Origin: Saccharomycopsis malanga
Lineage: Eukaryota > Ascomycota > Saccharomycetes > Ascoideales > Saccharomycopsidaceae
Direction of reading: 5' to 3'
Assembly (NCBI GenBank): GCA_004014935.1
Contig: CP025323.1
Coordinates: forward strand, 2,418,001 to 2,482,000
DNA length: 64,000 nt
Shown: piece after piece, positions 20,008 to 29,952 of the stretch
How the letters are laid out: every line of letters starts with the position of its first letter
How positions within the stretch are numbered: position 1 is the first letter of the stretch
The notes under the pieces: model-generated
Told to the model about the DNA's origin: nothing
Databases searched by the model: none
The model's input: only the letters and a program-made list of their open reading frames with translations
Program-made: the position numbers and the translations under genes

Positions 20008-23000
20008 CTAAATAATGTTCAAGTTATGTTCCACCAAATCCTTCCACACCTCAGTGTAGGCATATCTGCCAACTTTCAAGCCCAACTGTTTCTTTCTATC
20101 GTTATTGAGCTTGGTAAACGTTCTGAGCACCTCGAAATCGATGATAGCCTTGGCCTGCTGGGTCGAACTGGAGGTAAAGTTACTATTGATGTATTCGTAA
20201 GAAGGAGAGATTCTATTCATTCTAGGATTAAGGCCGAGATGGTGTAGTTCCTTGTCTATAATTTGCTGTTGGAGCACATACATTCTTCTATAGGAGTCTT
20301 CGGATATGGGGGACACCATGTATAAAGAGCCATCAATGTTTCCTCCTACAATTTGGAACTCGGTGTTGTTGTTAGCTCTTTTAGGAAACGATCTCATACA
20401 GGTGGTGGTAGAGTTTGTATTGAAGGTTGTTTTTCTTACGAGTCTTTGGCCAGACAAGGATGCAGGGTCTTCTGGATCGTATTGTAACAAGTGGATGTTG
20501 TCACTGTTGTCGCCGATTAAAAAGAAGATATCGCCGCCATAACTGATGAAATCTGCCGCGTTGACATCTACGGGAATCACATCTTTGGATATCATGATCA
20601 TACGATAAGGCTCAGCATCAAAACCTGCAAACCAGATACTTTTCATAATGTCGCCTAGAATCAACAAGTTGCCAAACGACTTGGCCTCTGTGACATATAT
20701 GGATGTGTCGAGGAAAGCCACTGGAACCACGGTGTTGTCTTCTTGCAAGTCTCTCACTAGAACCTTCTGGCCCTGGGAAACCAAGAATCTGCCACTGAGT
20801 TCTGTCAGTGCTGTCACGGCGCCTTTGGTGTCTTCTTTGAAAATCTCTTTGAATTTATGATTGAACTCTGGCTTGCCAATCTCTGGAATGATATCAATGA
20901 TGTCAAACAAATGGAACGATCCATTTGCGCCCAAATCTTCCATCCTGAGCTTCCCGGTGCCTACAAGAACAAGCTCTTTCTTACGTTTATTGACATTGAC
21001 TGCTGCAAACATGTCGGAAGCAGAAGACGTGTTCAAAAACATGGCTTTTACTGTGAGGGCCACCTCGTTGTCTTGTAAAGCAATCTCGTCAATGACGGTC
21101 CATGTTTTAGGAGAAAGTAACTTCAAAGACCCTTTAAAAGATTGAGCATGTGGTTTGTCTTCGGAACCTGCAATTTTGAGGCCTTCCTCATCTATACAAT
21201 TGTATTCTATGCTTTGGAATGTGGATAGAATGAACATTTTGGAGCCCTCGTGATATGCAATTGCTTTGATGGACTCGCCAATGGGGATTTTTGTGACGGG
21301 AAGAAGGTTTGAATAATCGGTGGTGGAATTGTACGGAATAGAGCAGATTCGGGCGTTTTTCAAGTTGTCGACAAATATGAAATTGCTTCCTTCGTCGTTC
21401 GAAAACGATTTGCTATCGTTTGACTTGAAAGACGCAAACGATATGGCAGGAAACTTGCTGAATTTGTATATCCGAGGCACCGAATGTGCCTGTTTGATCA
21501 CAAAGTAAGGAATAATTCCTGTGATGAACAAACATTTGAGTCCGTTGCGGAAATCGTCAATATATATCAATCTCCGCTCAATCTTAGTTCCCCAAGGGAA
21601 TGCATTATCAGGCGCACCAGTCACCATTGTGTCTTCAACCTTTTTGAACTTACAAATGTTGTTGATCTGGTCGAAAAACAACTCGTAGAAATACGTTTCA
21701 CCACCAATGGTGAGCACTGTAAGATACTCCTTTTCAGCATGCTGGTCACCTAGACTGACCAACATGACTTGCTTGATAAACGGGTCAGGATAAGCGTCAT
21801 TGATATTGAAGAAGTTGATGGAAAGAACCTCGGAAAGCTTATCGACATTGTCTAATTGGAAGACCTTTTGCCGGTGGTTCTTTTGAAATAACACAATTCT
21901 GTTGTCGCCCGTAGCCAACACAAACAATACATCTTTTTCCTGGTCTTCTAGCTGTTTGCCGGAAACAGATAATGTTTCCTTGTTACTTCTCTTCTTCAGA
22001 ATGTTGTCGATTATGCTCTGCACATTGCTGACACTGCCGTACAAACGAGAGCTCGTGATGGTTCCCGTGGTAATAAGAACGTCAGATAATATAGAAGGAA
22101 TGCTCACCTTGGTGAAATAGTCAGTCGACTTTTTCCCTGACAAAACACCACTTAGAAACTCTACAATATTGACCCCACCTTTGGACGTGGTGATCAACGC
22201 ATAGTTACCATATATATGGCTATATACAAACTCCTCGTCCTCCTCAGCAGTGTCTGCTTCGCCGTTGATATCGATTTCCGTCGGTTTCTCTTGGATATCA
22301 GAGATACTCAATGTCTTGATGAGCTTGAAGTTGAGATCATACAAATGGCAGTTTTTTCGGGTAACTTGGAGAATGTTATTCTTGTTATTGATAAATCCAA
22401 TATTGACTATCAATTCGTTGTTCTGGAACCCTGTTTTCAAAGACACGTTTTTGAAATTGTCGTTGATAGAGAAGCAGTCTGATTTTCCTTCCGTAGTGTT
22501 CGTGGTGATCAAATAATTGTAGTTTTTCTCCAACCGCACTCCTTTGCTGGTGACAAACACTGCTTTGTTAGCCAATGTCCATATTCTGTTGACATCAGTG
22601 AACTTCAATGTGGACTTGACATTCGGTTTAATCGATGGACTGAACGCCGTGACTGCCCCGGATCTCCCATTTCCGGTTGCTGCCACCACCGAAATCTCGT
22701 TGTAATTCGGGTTCGATAGCCCCCCACTGAACTTTTCGGTGGAAAGAGGTGCAAGCGTAAGATTCGTTATAGGACCGCAATTGATCAATTGGTCAACTAC
22801 TTTAAAACTCAATGTGTCATCCGATATTGTTTCCTCTTCCTCCTCTTCCTCCTCTTCTTTCTCTTCATCGCTATAATCTATATCGTCGTCATCGTCATCT
22901 ACAGTTTTACGTTCCTTGGTTTTCTTTACAATAACACGAGATCCGCTTTCCCATTTAATAACAAGCGAGTTTCCATCAGAACTGCCCACAAACAATAATT

Positions 23001-24180
23001 CCTCGTTAATATCATTCACTGAGCTTGCGTGGCTTAGCAGAATATCTTTATATGTGTTTTCCGGCACTTTGACAAGATGAAAACTTCTGATCAAACGGCC
23101 TTCCACTCTAAAATCTATCCAATAAAGCACGCCTTCCTCACTGATCAACATCAAACGTTTCGGGGTTCTCGACAACTCGTGAATCACACAGTTTTCAAGG
23201 TTTAGGTCCAAATCGTTCTGGTCGTTGGTGAAGTTACGATATCTGGTAATATCGCTAGTGTACTTGTTGGTTATGACACCTTGCGAAGACCCAGACGAGT
23301 CTACGTGCAAAAGCTCGTTGCAGCCGACCAACAAACAGCCGTTTAAAGGGCTTTTCAACGGCTTGATGGCATATAAATCGTACGGAAGATTGGATAATGA
23401 TATGATGGTGGTGGATGTTTTTTTCCTTAAATCCAAAGAAAGTACTACTAAATTAACATTATCTTGCACTTTTTTCAAATTCCCCGCCCAGGTCTGCGTG
23501 GGGGCAAATAATATTGCCAATGTAGGCTCTCTGTAGTTGTGTAGAAATTCACAACTAATAATCTCCGATATACTGGTATCCAATTTGTTGGCAGGGACTA
23601 TGAAAGTCGGTTTATATATCAGATTGCTGTCATCATCTTCATCTTCATCATCTTCATCTTCATCGTCATCTTCTTCCATATCGAAATCCTCGTCGGATTT
23701 CAATTTCTTGTTTCTACTAGACTCGTTTTCAGAATCTTTCTTCAAAGGCAAAAACGCTAGCAAATCATCAAATATCATGCACGCACACCCATTATTGGAG
23801 TCTGTAACTAACCTAGCATTCGACAAAGACTTAACTGAGGAATTGTTTTCAAAAAAATTCTCGTAATAATGCAAAGAAACAGTTTCAATACTATTAATCT
23901 CAAAATTCCACTTTATAATGGACAATTTTGCAAATTTGGTAGCAACGATCAAATATTCCAAGGTACTCGACTCAATTGACTTGATCGGCTTAATGTCTGT
24001 AATTACCCCATGCAATTTGTAATGCGCTACTAACAGTAATTTGTTTTCTAATGTAATACTAAACACTTGCAATACAGTTCCTTTAGACACCACTAGATTC
24101 GGACGTTTTGCATCCATAAAATGACACACCACTGAGGTGTTCACCCGAGTGGGCTCTATGATCTGCTTATATACATCCAT
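20008..24180 (-). CDS. CFT1: Cleavage and polyadenylation factor subunit CFT1 (CPSF160 homologue)
   Basis: 1390 residues from ATG at 24180 (MDVYKQIIEPTRVNTSVVCH); the upstream 12 codons begin with TTG. Large beta-propeller scaffold of the cleavage and polyadenylation factor that organises poly(A)-signal recognition and 3' processing. The start resembles yeast Cft1, and the C-terminal CPSF-A region is nearly identical to it in blocks: SGRFLVSQGQKVLVRDLQED, VPVAFLDTSIYVTEAKSFGN, FDAEPYRM, DPASLSGQRLV and LQQQIIDKELHHLGLNPRM. Internal blocks LHYYENFF, FLHNYREPTLAILF, GAPDNAFPWGT and VGPITNL-like INCGPITNL also fit. Two acidic low-complexity inserts lie at about residues 167-190 and 435-460. Not RSE1 or DDB1, which share the fold but lack these blocks. 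Confidence 0.95.
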   Translation of the reverse strand: MDVYKQIIEPTRVNTSVVCHFMDAKRPNLVVSKGTVLQVFSITLENKLLLVAHYKLHGVITDIKPIKSIESSTLEYLIVATKFAKLSIIKWNFEINSIETVSLHYYENFFENNSSVKSLSNARLVTDSNNGCACMIFDDLLAFLPLKKDSENESSRNKKLKSDEDFDMEEDDDEDEDDEDEDDDSNLIYKPTFIVPANKLDTSISEIISCEFLHNYREPTLAILFAPTQTWAGNLKKVQDNVNLVVLSLDLRKKTSTTIISLSNLPYDLYAIKPLKSPLNGCLLVGCNELLHVDSSGSSQGVITNKYTSDITRYRNFTNDQNDLDLNLENCVIHELSRTPKRLMLISEEGVLYWIDFRVEGRLIRSFHLVKVPENTYKDILLSHASSVNDINEELLFVGSSDGNSLVIKWESGSRVIVKKTKERKTVDDDDDDIDYSDEEKEEEEEEEEETISDDTLSFKVVDQLINCGPITNLTLAPLSTEKFSGGLSNPNYNEISVVAATGNGRSGAVTAFSPSIKPNVKSTLKFTDVNRIWTLANKAVFVTSKGVRLEKNYNYLITTNTTEGKSDCFSINDNFKNVSLKTGFQNNELIVNIGFINNKNNILQVTRKNCHLYDLNFKLIKTLSISDIQEKPTEIDINGEADTAEEDEEFVYSHIYGNYALITTSKGGVNIVEFLSGVLSGKKSTDYFTKVSIPSILSDVLITTGTITSSRLYGSVSNVQSIIDNILKKRSNKETLSVSGKQLEDQEKDVLFVLATGDNRIVLFQKNHRQKVFQLDNVDKLSEVLSINFFNINDAYPDPFIKQVMLVSLGDQHAEKEYLTVLTIGGETYFYELFFDQINNICKFKKVEDTMVTGAPDNAFPWGTKIERRLIYIDDFRNGLKCLFITGIIPYFVIKQAHSVPRIYKFSKFPAISFASFKSNDSKSFSNDEGSNFIFVDNLKNARICSIPYNSTTDYSNLLPVTKIPIGESIKAIAYHEGSKMFILSTFQSIEYNCIDEEGLKIAGSEDKPHAQSFKGSLKLLSPKTWTVIDEIALQDNEVALTVKAMFLNTSSASDMFAAVNVNKRKKELVLVGTGKLRMEDLGANGSFHLFDIIDIIPEIGKPEFNHKFKEIFKEDTKGAVTALTELSGRFLVSQGQKVLVRDLQEDNTVVPVAFLDTSIYVTEAKSFGNLLILGDIMKSIWFAGFDAEPYRMIMISKDVIPVDVNAADFISYGGDIFFLIGDNSDNIHLLQYDPEDPASLSGQRLVRKTTFNTNSTTTCMRSFPKRANNNTEFQIVGGNIDGSLYMVSPISEDSYRRMYVLQQQIIDKELHHLGLNPRMNRISPSYEYINSNFTSSSTQQAKAIIDFEVLRTFTKLNNDRKKQLGLKVGRYAYTEVWKDLVEHNLNII

Positions 24181-24996
24181 ATGATACGTGGTTTTGGACG
24201 TATTATTATAACACAATTATTCCTCTCAAATATCTTAACTCAAGAGTTATCATACATTTTCCATTTTTAAGATGGCGGTTACCCGGATCTGGTGATAGTT
24301 AAAAATGAGCACTTTTAAAGGTCTGTCTTTATAAATTGGAGATGCGTTGAGTCGTTTCAGCTGCCTCTTTAGGTGAAAAATTGCTACTATTAGTAGAATA
24401 GGTTTTGTATTTCCAGCAAATATCAGTTTTGCACGTATGCGCTATGTGTAAATGGACTTGGTAAAGCCCTATCATGTCCAGTCATCATAATATTCTTATT
24501 TAATATATTAAAGAGCAAGCACTAGACTTTTGCCTAGGTTGTATTTCAGACAGTTTCACTTGCCTGTGAAATCATATTCAGCATCGTAAACAGTGTTTGT
24601 GTAGGGATTCGAACCCTTGAGCTTGTTAGGCTTTTTCTCTTCTCTGAGTGTACTAACGGTAAATCTATCTTGCCGTGTCTTCAGTTCTCCGAGAATGCTA
24701 GCTACTGAGCCATCTAACCTAGCGGCTGCCCAGCAGTAACTGCCGGTATTTGCTTTTTTTGTATGATTCATTTGTTTAGTTTTAGAAATAGAAATTTGGT
24801 AATGGAAAGTTAAAGAAGTGTCTATTGTTCACTATAATTGTTGGTAATCTCAGTAGTTTGTAAATTTCTTGTTCACCATTGTAGCGACAGATATTATCAA
24901 TGGAATTAAAAAGTTGGACATTGCAGACAGCAAGACTTTGAGACTACATATACTATTACCAATGCACAATGTCTATTATATAGTCTATATATAACC
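24181..24996. other. Intergenic CFT1-HER2, mostly a SINE copy
   Basis: The middle of this 816-bp interval is the full-length SINE-like element at 24408-24740. The rest is the CFT1 promoter side and the HER2 3' side, with no gene seen. Confidence 0.6.
24408..24740 (-). mobile_element. tRNA-derived SINE-like element, most complete copy
   Basis: Read on the minus strand: head CTGCTGGGCAGCCGCTAGG, A box TGGCTCAGTAG (24702-24712), GGAGAA ... AGAGAAGAGAAAAAGCC, TAACAAGCTCAAGG, a perfect B box GGTTCGAATCC (24605-24615), a body with GATGCTGAATATGATTTCAC and ACAACCTAGGC, AATAAGAATATTATGATG, GGGCTTTACCAAGTCC and the decayed 3' core CATAGCGCATACGTGCAAAA. About 330 bp, without a protein-coding frame. 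The A-to-B box distance is about 90 nt because the anticodon region carries extra sequence. The simple-repeat tail is lost here. Confidence 0.8.
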
Positions 24997-26505
24997 CTAA
25001 TGATTTAGTTCTAAAGCCTGTTTGGAAAACTCCAAGAGCCTGGCGTCGTCACCGTATTGTCCAATGATCTGAATACCAACAGGAACAGGTTCTTGTTCCG
25101 CATGAGGCAACCATGGGATGGAGATTGAAGGCAATCCTGCCAAGGAGGCAGGTATGAGGAACGCGTCATTGATATAAGAGTTCAAAGGAGACTCTTTCTC
25201 TTTACGGAGATGGTCGCTGACTTTAGGAGCCGGGGAGTTTGAAGTAGGACTGATTATAAAGTCTATTCCGGTTTCATTCAACTTTGCATCTGGATTAACG
25301 GAATTGTAGAGAATGTTAGGGACTTTAAAGATGTCATTGAACTGCTGAGACAAAGTCTTTCTTGAAGCTTCAGCTTTCAAAAAATTATTTTTGAATCTTT
25401 CTGAACTGAGATTGTAATTTCCAAGCAAGATTCTTTTTTGCACTTCTTTTCCAAAGCCTTTTGTTCTAGTGTTACTGATAAAAGTCTTGTAATTGTCTGA
25501 AGTGTCTTTCTTGTCTTCAAAAGCAGAATAGCCGTATCTGATCCCATCGAATCTGGACAAGTTTGAAGCTGCCTCTGCGTATGCGATGGTGAAATACGTG
25601 GGAAGGCTGTATGGGAGGATGGGGATTTCAAAAGGAACGACATTATATCCTTTTTCAAAAAGTTTTGTCACCAATTCTTTGATTGCAAGCGAAGATTTCT
25701 CTGAAAGACCTTTTGCTAGGTATTGACGAGATATTCCGATATTTAATTTCCGTTGGCTGTTCAATTTAAATTTAACTACGTATTGTTCGAATTGACTTCT
25801 CAATTCAACAGGCAAACTGGTTGGATCTTTTTTGTCAAAAACATTCAATACGTCAAAAACCTTTTGAATAACATCAATTCTCTTTGATATTATTCCTACA
25901 GTATCTAAAGATTGGGCATACGACACCACTCCCCATCTAGAAAGCCTGCCGTAAGAAGGCTTGAATCCAGTGACTCCACAGTATGCTGCTGGCAATCTGA
26001 CTGAGCCACCAGTGTCAGTTCCTAAAGCAAAATCACACAAGTCCGCAGCAACAGCAGCAGCAGAACCGCCAGAAGAACCGCCTGGAATGTACTTGTTTTC
26101 CTCAGAGAGTTCATCAGAGTCTACGTTTTTGTCGTAATAGGGATTGTATGTCTGTCCGAAATGAGAAAACAGATTTGAATCACCCATTCCAAACTCGTCT
26201 AGATTCACTTTGCCTACTATCACCGAACCGCTTTTTGTCAATAGATCTGTCACCGTAGACTCAAAGGGTGAATGGTAATCATACAAGATTTTCGATCCAC
26301 AAGTTGTAGGCTCGTCCTTTGTAGCAATATTGTCCTTAATTGCACACAAAGTACCACTCAATGGACCCTTGGAATCTTTATCTACGCTTTTGAGCTTCTC
26401 TTTTAACTCATCCAATCCCCGTATAGACGTGAATATGTTATACTTTTTGCTGGCATATGGAATTCGGCCAATCCTGGACAACGACAACTCTATTACCTTG
26501 CTCAT
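24997..26505 (-). CDS. HER2: Mitochondrial glutamyl-tRNA(Gln) amidotransferase subunit A
   Basis: 502-residue amidase-signature protein, the GatA/Her2 subunit of the GatFAB complex that converts mis-charged Glu-tRNA(Gln) to Gln-tRNA(Gln) in mitochondria. The Ser-cisSer-Lys triad is in place: Lys57 in LCAIKDNIA, Ser144 in PGGSSGGSAAAVAADLCDFA and nucleophile Ser168 in LGTDTGGSVRLPAAYCG. GFKPSYGRLSRWGVVSYAQS and LDTVGI follow as in all GatA, and the C-terminal GIQIIGQYGDDARLLEF is also typical. ATG at 26505 is preceded by an A/T-rich leader. There is no strong presequence beyond a few basic residues (RIGRIPYASKKY). It shares a divergent upstream region with HTD2, another mitochondrial gene. Confidence 0.95.
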   Translation of the reverse strand: MSKVIELSLSRIGRIPYASKKYNIFTSIRGLDELKEKLKSVDKDSKGPLSGTLCAIKDNIATKDEPTTCGSKILYDYHSPFESTVTDLLTKSGSVIVGKVNLDEFGMGDSNLFSHFGQTYNPYYDKNVDSDELSEENKYIPGGSSGGSAAAVAADLCDFALGTDTGGSVRLPAAYCGVTGFKPSYGRLSRWGVVSYAQSLDTVGIISKRIDVIQKVFDVLNVFDKKDPTSLPVELRSQFEQYVVKFKLNSQRKLNIGISRQYLAKGLSEKSSLAIKELVTKLFEKGYNVVPFEIPILPYSLPTYFTIAYAEAASNLSRFDGIRYGYSAFEDKKDTSDNYKTFISNTRTKGFGKEVQKRILLGNYNLSSERFKNNFLKAEASRKTLSQQFNDIFKVPNILYNSVNPDAKLNETGIDFIISPTSNSPAPKVSDHLRKEKESPLNSYINDAFLIPASLAGLPSISIPWLPHAEQEPVPVGIQIIGQYGDDARLLEFSKQALELNH

Positions 26506-27313
26506 TTTTTAGTTATTGCACGCTTCACTAGAAACTATTTCGTTATATCAGTATTATATGGTGGAAATTTTCCATTTCTAGATGCGACATGGGGCCTTTT
26601 AAATTAGATAAGTGAAGCGCCAGTGATATTTATTATAAATCGATAAATGCTGGTTAAATAAACGATGTACAGAGAGCTTTCTAGGAAATAAGTAATATAA
26701 TAGAATATACAGAAATTTCAGTGTACTAGGAATATTTTAGTGAACATTTCAAAAAGTAAATTGTTAAGCGTTATCAATATTGTAAGTGGTTTTTACTAAG
26801 AAATTGTTTTATACATCAAAATTCATAGGACTTTCAGCAAACATAATCAGTTTATCACATCAACAAGTTGATCCTGATCAGTCTAGGCTTTATATAAAGC
26901 GTTGTAAGTTATCATTTTTTGAATAACCATTGAAATAATCATGATCAAGTATATTTCCAAGTAAAAATCTACAACACAGACTTGTTTGTTTTACACAACA
27001 TCCAATATCTCAAATTGGACATTAAAAATCTTATACTCCTTTAGTTCTACGTTTCAATCGATTATAATCTAACAAAAACTTGTCTTAAGCACTTTTTCTT
27101 ATGTTTTTTCTACTCAGGAATACTACTTTTAGTCTCCGCGTTCTCTTGCGACCTGTATAGATAATTTTCCTCATTCTCATATATCCAACTCCAATCTGTT
27201 CAACTCCATCTAATATACAGAGAAACCTGGCTATATATTGCAAGGCTGCGTACTAATATCCCTTACATGAGCACGGGGGAATATCAGTAGATGAGCATGG
27301 ATCAAGAGATATT
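26506..27313. other. Divergent promoter HER2-HTD2
   Basis: 808 bp between two divergent nuclear genes for mitochondrial proteins. No gene seen. A/T-rich with no regulatory word I can name with confidence. Confidence 0.5.
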
Positions 27314-28348
27314 ATGAATATAATGATAGCAGCCAACAAGATGTTTGGAATACGACAGCTAGTGCCACGGCTCAGCAGTTTATTCGCGTTTAGACGAAAT
27401 GTGCTGTTGAATGGGTTCCACAGAAGAATAAAGCAGGAGAAATGGATAATAGAAGATGATTTGTCGGTAACACATGCCCAACTATTATACAAGACGTTAA
27501 ACTCGCTTACCAATAGTCCAAAGGTTCCTAAGGTGTTTCAAAAACCCAATGGATTGGATCAAGATGTTGATTGTCAATTGAATGTGATGCTACCTAACGA
27601 AAAACTTCCGTTGGGTTATCAATTTGTATATTTCAACTCGCTGAATGACGAGCTGGTTCTTGGATCTGATGGTTATGACAACCATCAGGCGCCTACAAAT
27701 AGCCGCAAGGAAGCACTATACAAAAGAAGGTTGTGGGTTGGCGGTAAATTGGTTTTCAATAATGAAAACCCTCTTAGATTTGGCCAATTAGCCACTTGTT
27801 TAGAACTGGTGGAAAAAGTAAAGCCAGTAGGAGACAATGCCTTTGTTACCATTGACAGAAAGTTTTTCAATTCAACTGACATGAGCACACGGGAATCACG
27901 TACTCTTATATATACAAACGAACCTTTTGATTTGAACAAATTGTCTCTGACAGCCTCTATTACAAGCTGTCTAGAGAAATACAAATCAGCTCAACATACC
28001 TTGGATTTGAGCCTAACAAACTACACGCTTTTCAGGTTCTCTGCCTTGACTTTCAACGCTCATAGAATCCATTACGATCTACACTATGCTCAGAAAGTCG
28101 AAAAGTACCCCTCTTTATTGGTCCAGGGTCCTTTCACCGTAACTTTGCTCCTACAATGGTTCCAGTACTTGTATCCCGACGTAAAAGTAGAGACATTCAG
28201 TTACAAGAACAAGTTTCCGTTATTCGCCAACGATAGGTTGATATTTAAATGTAACAAAATAAACTCTTTATCCTACGACATCTGGTTGGAAAATAGTGAC
28301 CACATCCTATGCTGTGATGCCAAAATCACAGCAGAAGAATGTCTATAG
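27314..28348 (+). CDS. HTD2: Mitochondrial 3-hydroxyacyl-thioester dehydratase
   Basis: 344 residues. Mitochondrial type II fatty-acid synthesis dehydratase acting on 3-hydroxyacyl-ACP, needed for lipoate and respiration. A basic N-terminus (MFGIRQLVPRLSSLFAFRRN) serves as presequence. The family blocks are visible: LPLGYQFVYFNS, ELVLGSDGYDNHQAPTN, RRLWVGGKLVFNN, STRESRTLIYTNEPF and the hot-dog hydratase motif FNAHRIHYDLHYAQKVEKYP followed by LLVQGPFTVTLLLQW. Met9 or Met12 could also serve as start, but ATG 27314 is the first. Confidence 0.9.
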   Translation: MNIMIAANKMFGIRQLVPRLSSLFAFRRNVLLNGFHRRIKQEKWIIEDDLSVTHAQLLYKTLNSLTNSPKVPKVFQKPNGLDQDVDCQLNVMLPNEKLPLGYQFVYFNSLNDELVLGSDGYDNHQAPTNSRKEALYKRRLWVGGKLVFNNENPLRFGQLATCLELVEKVKPVGDNAFVTIDRKFFNSTDMSTRESRTLIYTNEPFDLNKLSLTASITSCLEKYKSAQHTLDLSLTNYTLFRFSALTFNAHRIHYDLHYAQKVEKYPSLLVQGPFTVTLLLQWFQYLYPDVKVETFSYKNKFPLFANDRLIFKCNKINSLSYDIWLENSDHILCCDAKITAEECL

Positions 28349-28633
28349 TTTTTAGCACTTTCCAACCTCTTAGCATTCCATTAGCATCGCATTGCCAATG
28401 GCCTTTCTTTTACATAGATGCATGAACACCTTTGTATAATAGATATTATTCTTTATCAATTCCCAAAATTATGTAGATATACATAAACAATATTTATGAT
28501 TAGTCAACATTTAATAATTATTTACATAATTCATTACTAAGACCACCAGCCTGGAAATGTTGTCTTAATAAACTAACATCTTTCAGACAGGCGCAGTGTT
28601 TCTTATGGTTTATACCATACAAGAGAGTGGAAA

Positions 28634-29605
28634 ATGCTCGATTTGGTGGCATCTGAGTGGCAGTATTTTGCTAGGGGTAAAGCAAATCTTTTGCTTAGTT
28701 GCCTGACGGGTAGATTTGACGGCAAGCTTTTAAGGCTTCGGCTCAAGAACGATAAGAATTATCAGTCTACAGAACAAATAAATAGTTTTCTTGATAAGCA
28801 AATAAGGCCTATATTGGGCGATTATCTTCCTGCAATGGAACTAGTATTATTAAGCCCTACTTTTATAGCCAATGTAAATAACCAATTACGAGGTATGCTG
28901 TTACCTTTGGTAGAAACTAGCGAGTCTTTTGGAATAATCATTGAAAATTGTTTACCAAGGCTGTCTTGTTCATATCCTATTAGCAAGTTTGCAAGTTTGC
29001 ATGTAAGCGAGTGTACCAAAGAGTATGTCCTTGAATTGAAGCCCAAATGGCTATATAACAATATAAACACCTCGTATTGTCGTAACTGTGCAAGTGAAAA
29101 GTTTTTCAGAAAGTCCAGTAAGAAAACATTTTGTTCTAATGGGCTAATAAGCTGTGACAAGCGTATAATACTGCAGACTATAGTTGATATTTTCCAGAGT
29201 ATTGCTTCTGAGAATCCAGCAATAAAGCTTTGTAGACAAGCGTTGCTAGGTTATCTTGAAAGCGAATCAAATATTCTAAAACTCTTATGTCATTACCAAA
29301 ATATTGACGACAATAAGGTTTTGTTAAAGAACTTGAATGGTCCACAAGACGTTTCAGAAGCGCTATTATTAGGAATGACATTAAGAGATGTTACCTTATT
29401 CTTTAGAATTGTACAAGGTTCTGGTAATGAAAGCTCATTTAAACAACAAACGAACCAAGGCTGTTACGAATTGACAGTCAAAATCGTTGATGTAGATGCA
29501 AAATCCAGAGAGAAATGGAGTTATTGGAAAGCTACTGAACAGGCCCTCATTGGTGGGAATGCCTACGAAGATGTCGATTTAACCTGGGGTAAGCCCTGTA
29601 TTTGA
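28634..29605 (+). CDS. IPK1: Inositol-pentakisphosphate 2-kinase
   Basis: 323 residues. Phosphorylates the 2-position of inositol pentakisphosphate to make phytate (IP6), which supports nuclear mRNA export. The N-lobe has YFARGKANLLLSC and GKLLRLRLKNDKN (lysine-bearing nucleotide site), and the family signature is VLELKPKWLYNN (the E-x-K-P-K motif) followed by the cysteine pair SYCRNC. The end DVDLTWGKPCI matches the conserved D-L-K-P/D-D close of Ipk1-type kinases only loosely. Short spacing from HTD2 (285 bp) leaves a compact promoter. Sequence is diverged, as in all yeast Ipk1. Confidence 0.82.
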   Translation: MLDLVASEWQYFARGKANLLLSCLTGRFDGKLLRLRLKNDKNYQSTEQINSFLDKQIRPILGDYLPAMELVLLSPTFIANVNNQLRGMLLPLVETSESFGIIIENCLPRLSCSYPISKFASLHVSECTKEYVLELKPKWLYNNINTSYCRNCASEKFFRKSSKKTFCSNGLISCDKRIILQTIVDIFQSIASENPAIKLCRQALLGYLESESNILKLLCHYQNIDDNKVLLKNLNGPQDVSEALLLGMTLRDVTLFFRIVQGSGNESSFKQQTNQGCYELTVKIVDVDAKSREKWSYWKATEQALIGGNAYEDVDLTWGKPCI

Positions 29606-29952
29606 TTGACGGATCATGGCATTGAGTTATTGGTAGTTGATTGTTTATAAATAATATTTGCACAATGATTTCGAGTAGTTGATTGTTGATAAATAATATT
29701 TGCACAATGATTTTGAGTAGTTACAAACTCCTGATTCATAAGTATTGTAATATAAGTTAGAATGAAGTTTTAATAATTGTACAATATTCACGAAATTAAG
29801 CAGCAACCCCTCATTATCACAGCCATATAAACAGCTTCTTGAACGGGTGTAGTGGTATGCATTTGCCACAAAGATTTAGTAGTTATATATAACGTTTCAA
29901 CAAGTTGAAGGCATCTAAAAGTACATTAAGACTAAAGCAGGCATAATATATC
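29606..29952. other. IPK1-protease spacer with a tandem duplication
   Basis: 347 bp. At about 29634-29723 a unit of roughly 45 bp, starting GTAGTTGATTGTT and containing ATAATATTTGCACAATGATT, is present twice in direct tandem with a few differences. Nothing else seen. Confidence 0.6.

Noticed and set aside
20008-24180. RSE1/SF3b3 or DDB1 as identity of the large beta-propeller protein
   Set aside because: The fold is shared, but blocks such as VPVAFLDT, KSFGNL, FDAEPYRM and SLSGQRLV match Cft1 specifically.
24556-24771. Possible intact tRNA gene at the A/B boxes
   Set aside because: The ends do not form an acceptor stem, the A-to-B spacing is too long and the flanks match other dispersed copies, so it is a SINE-like element and not a tRNA.
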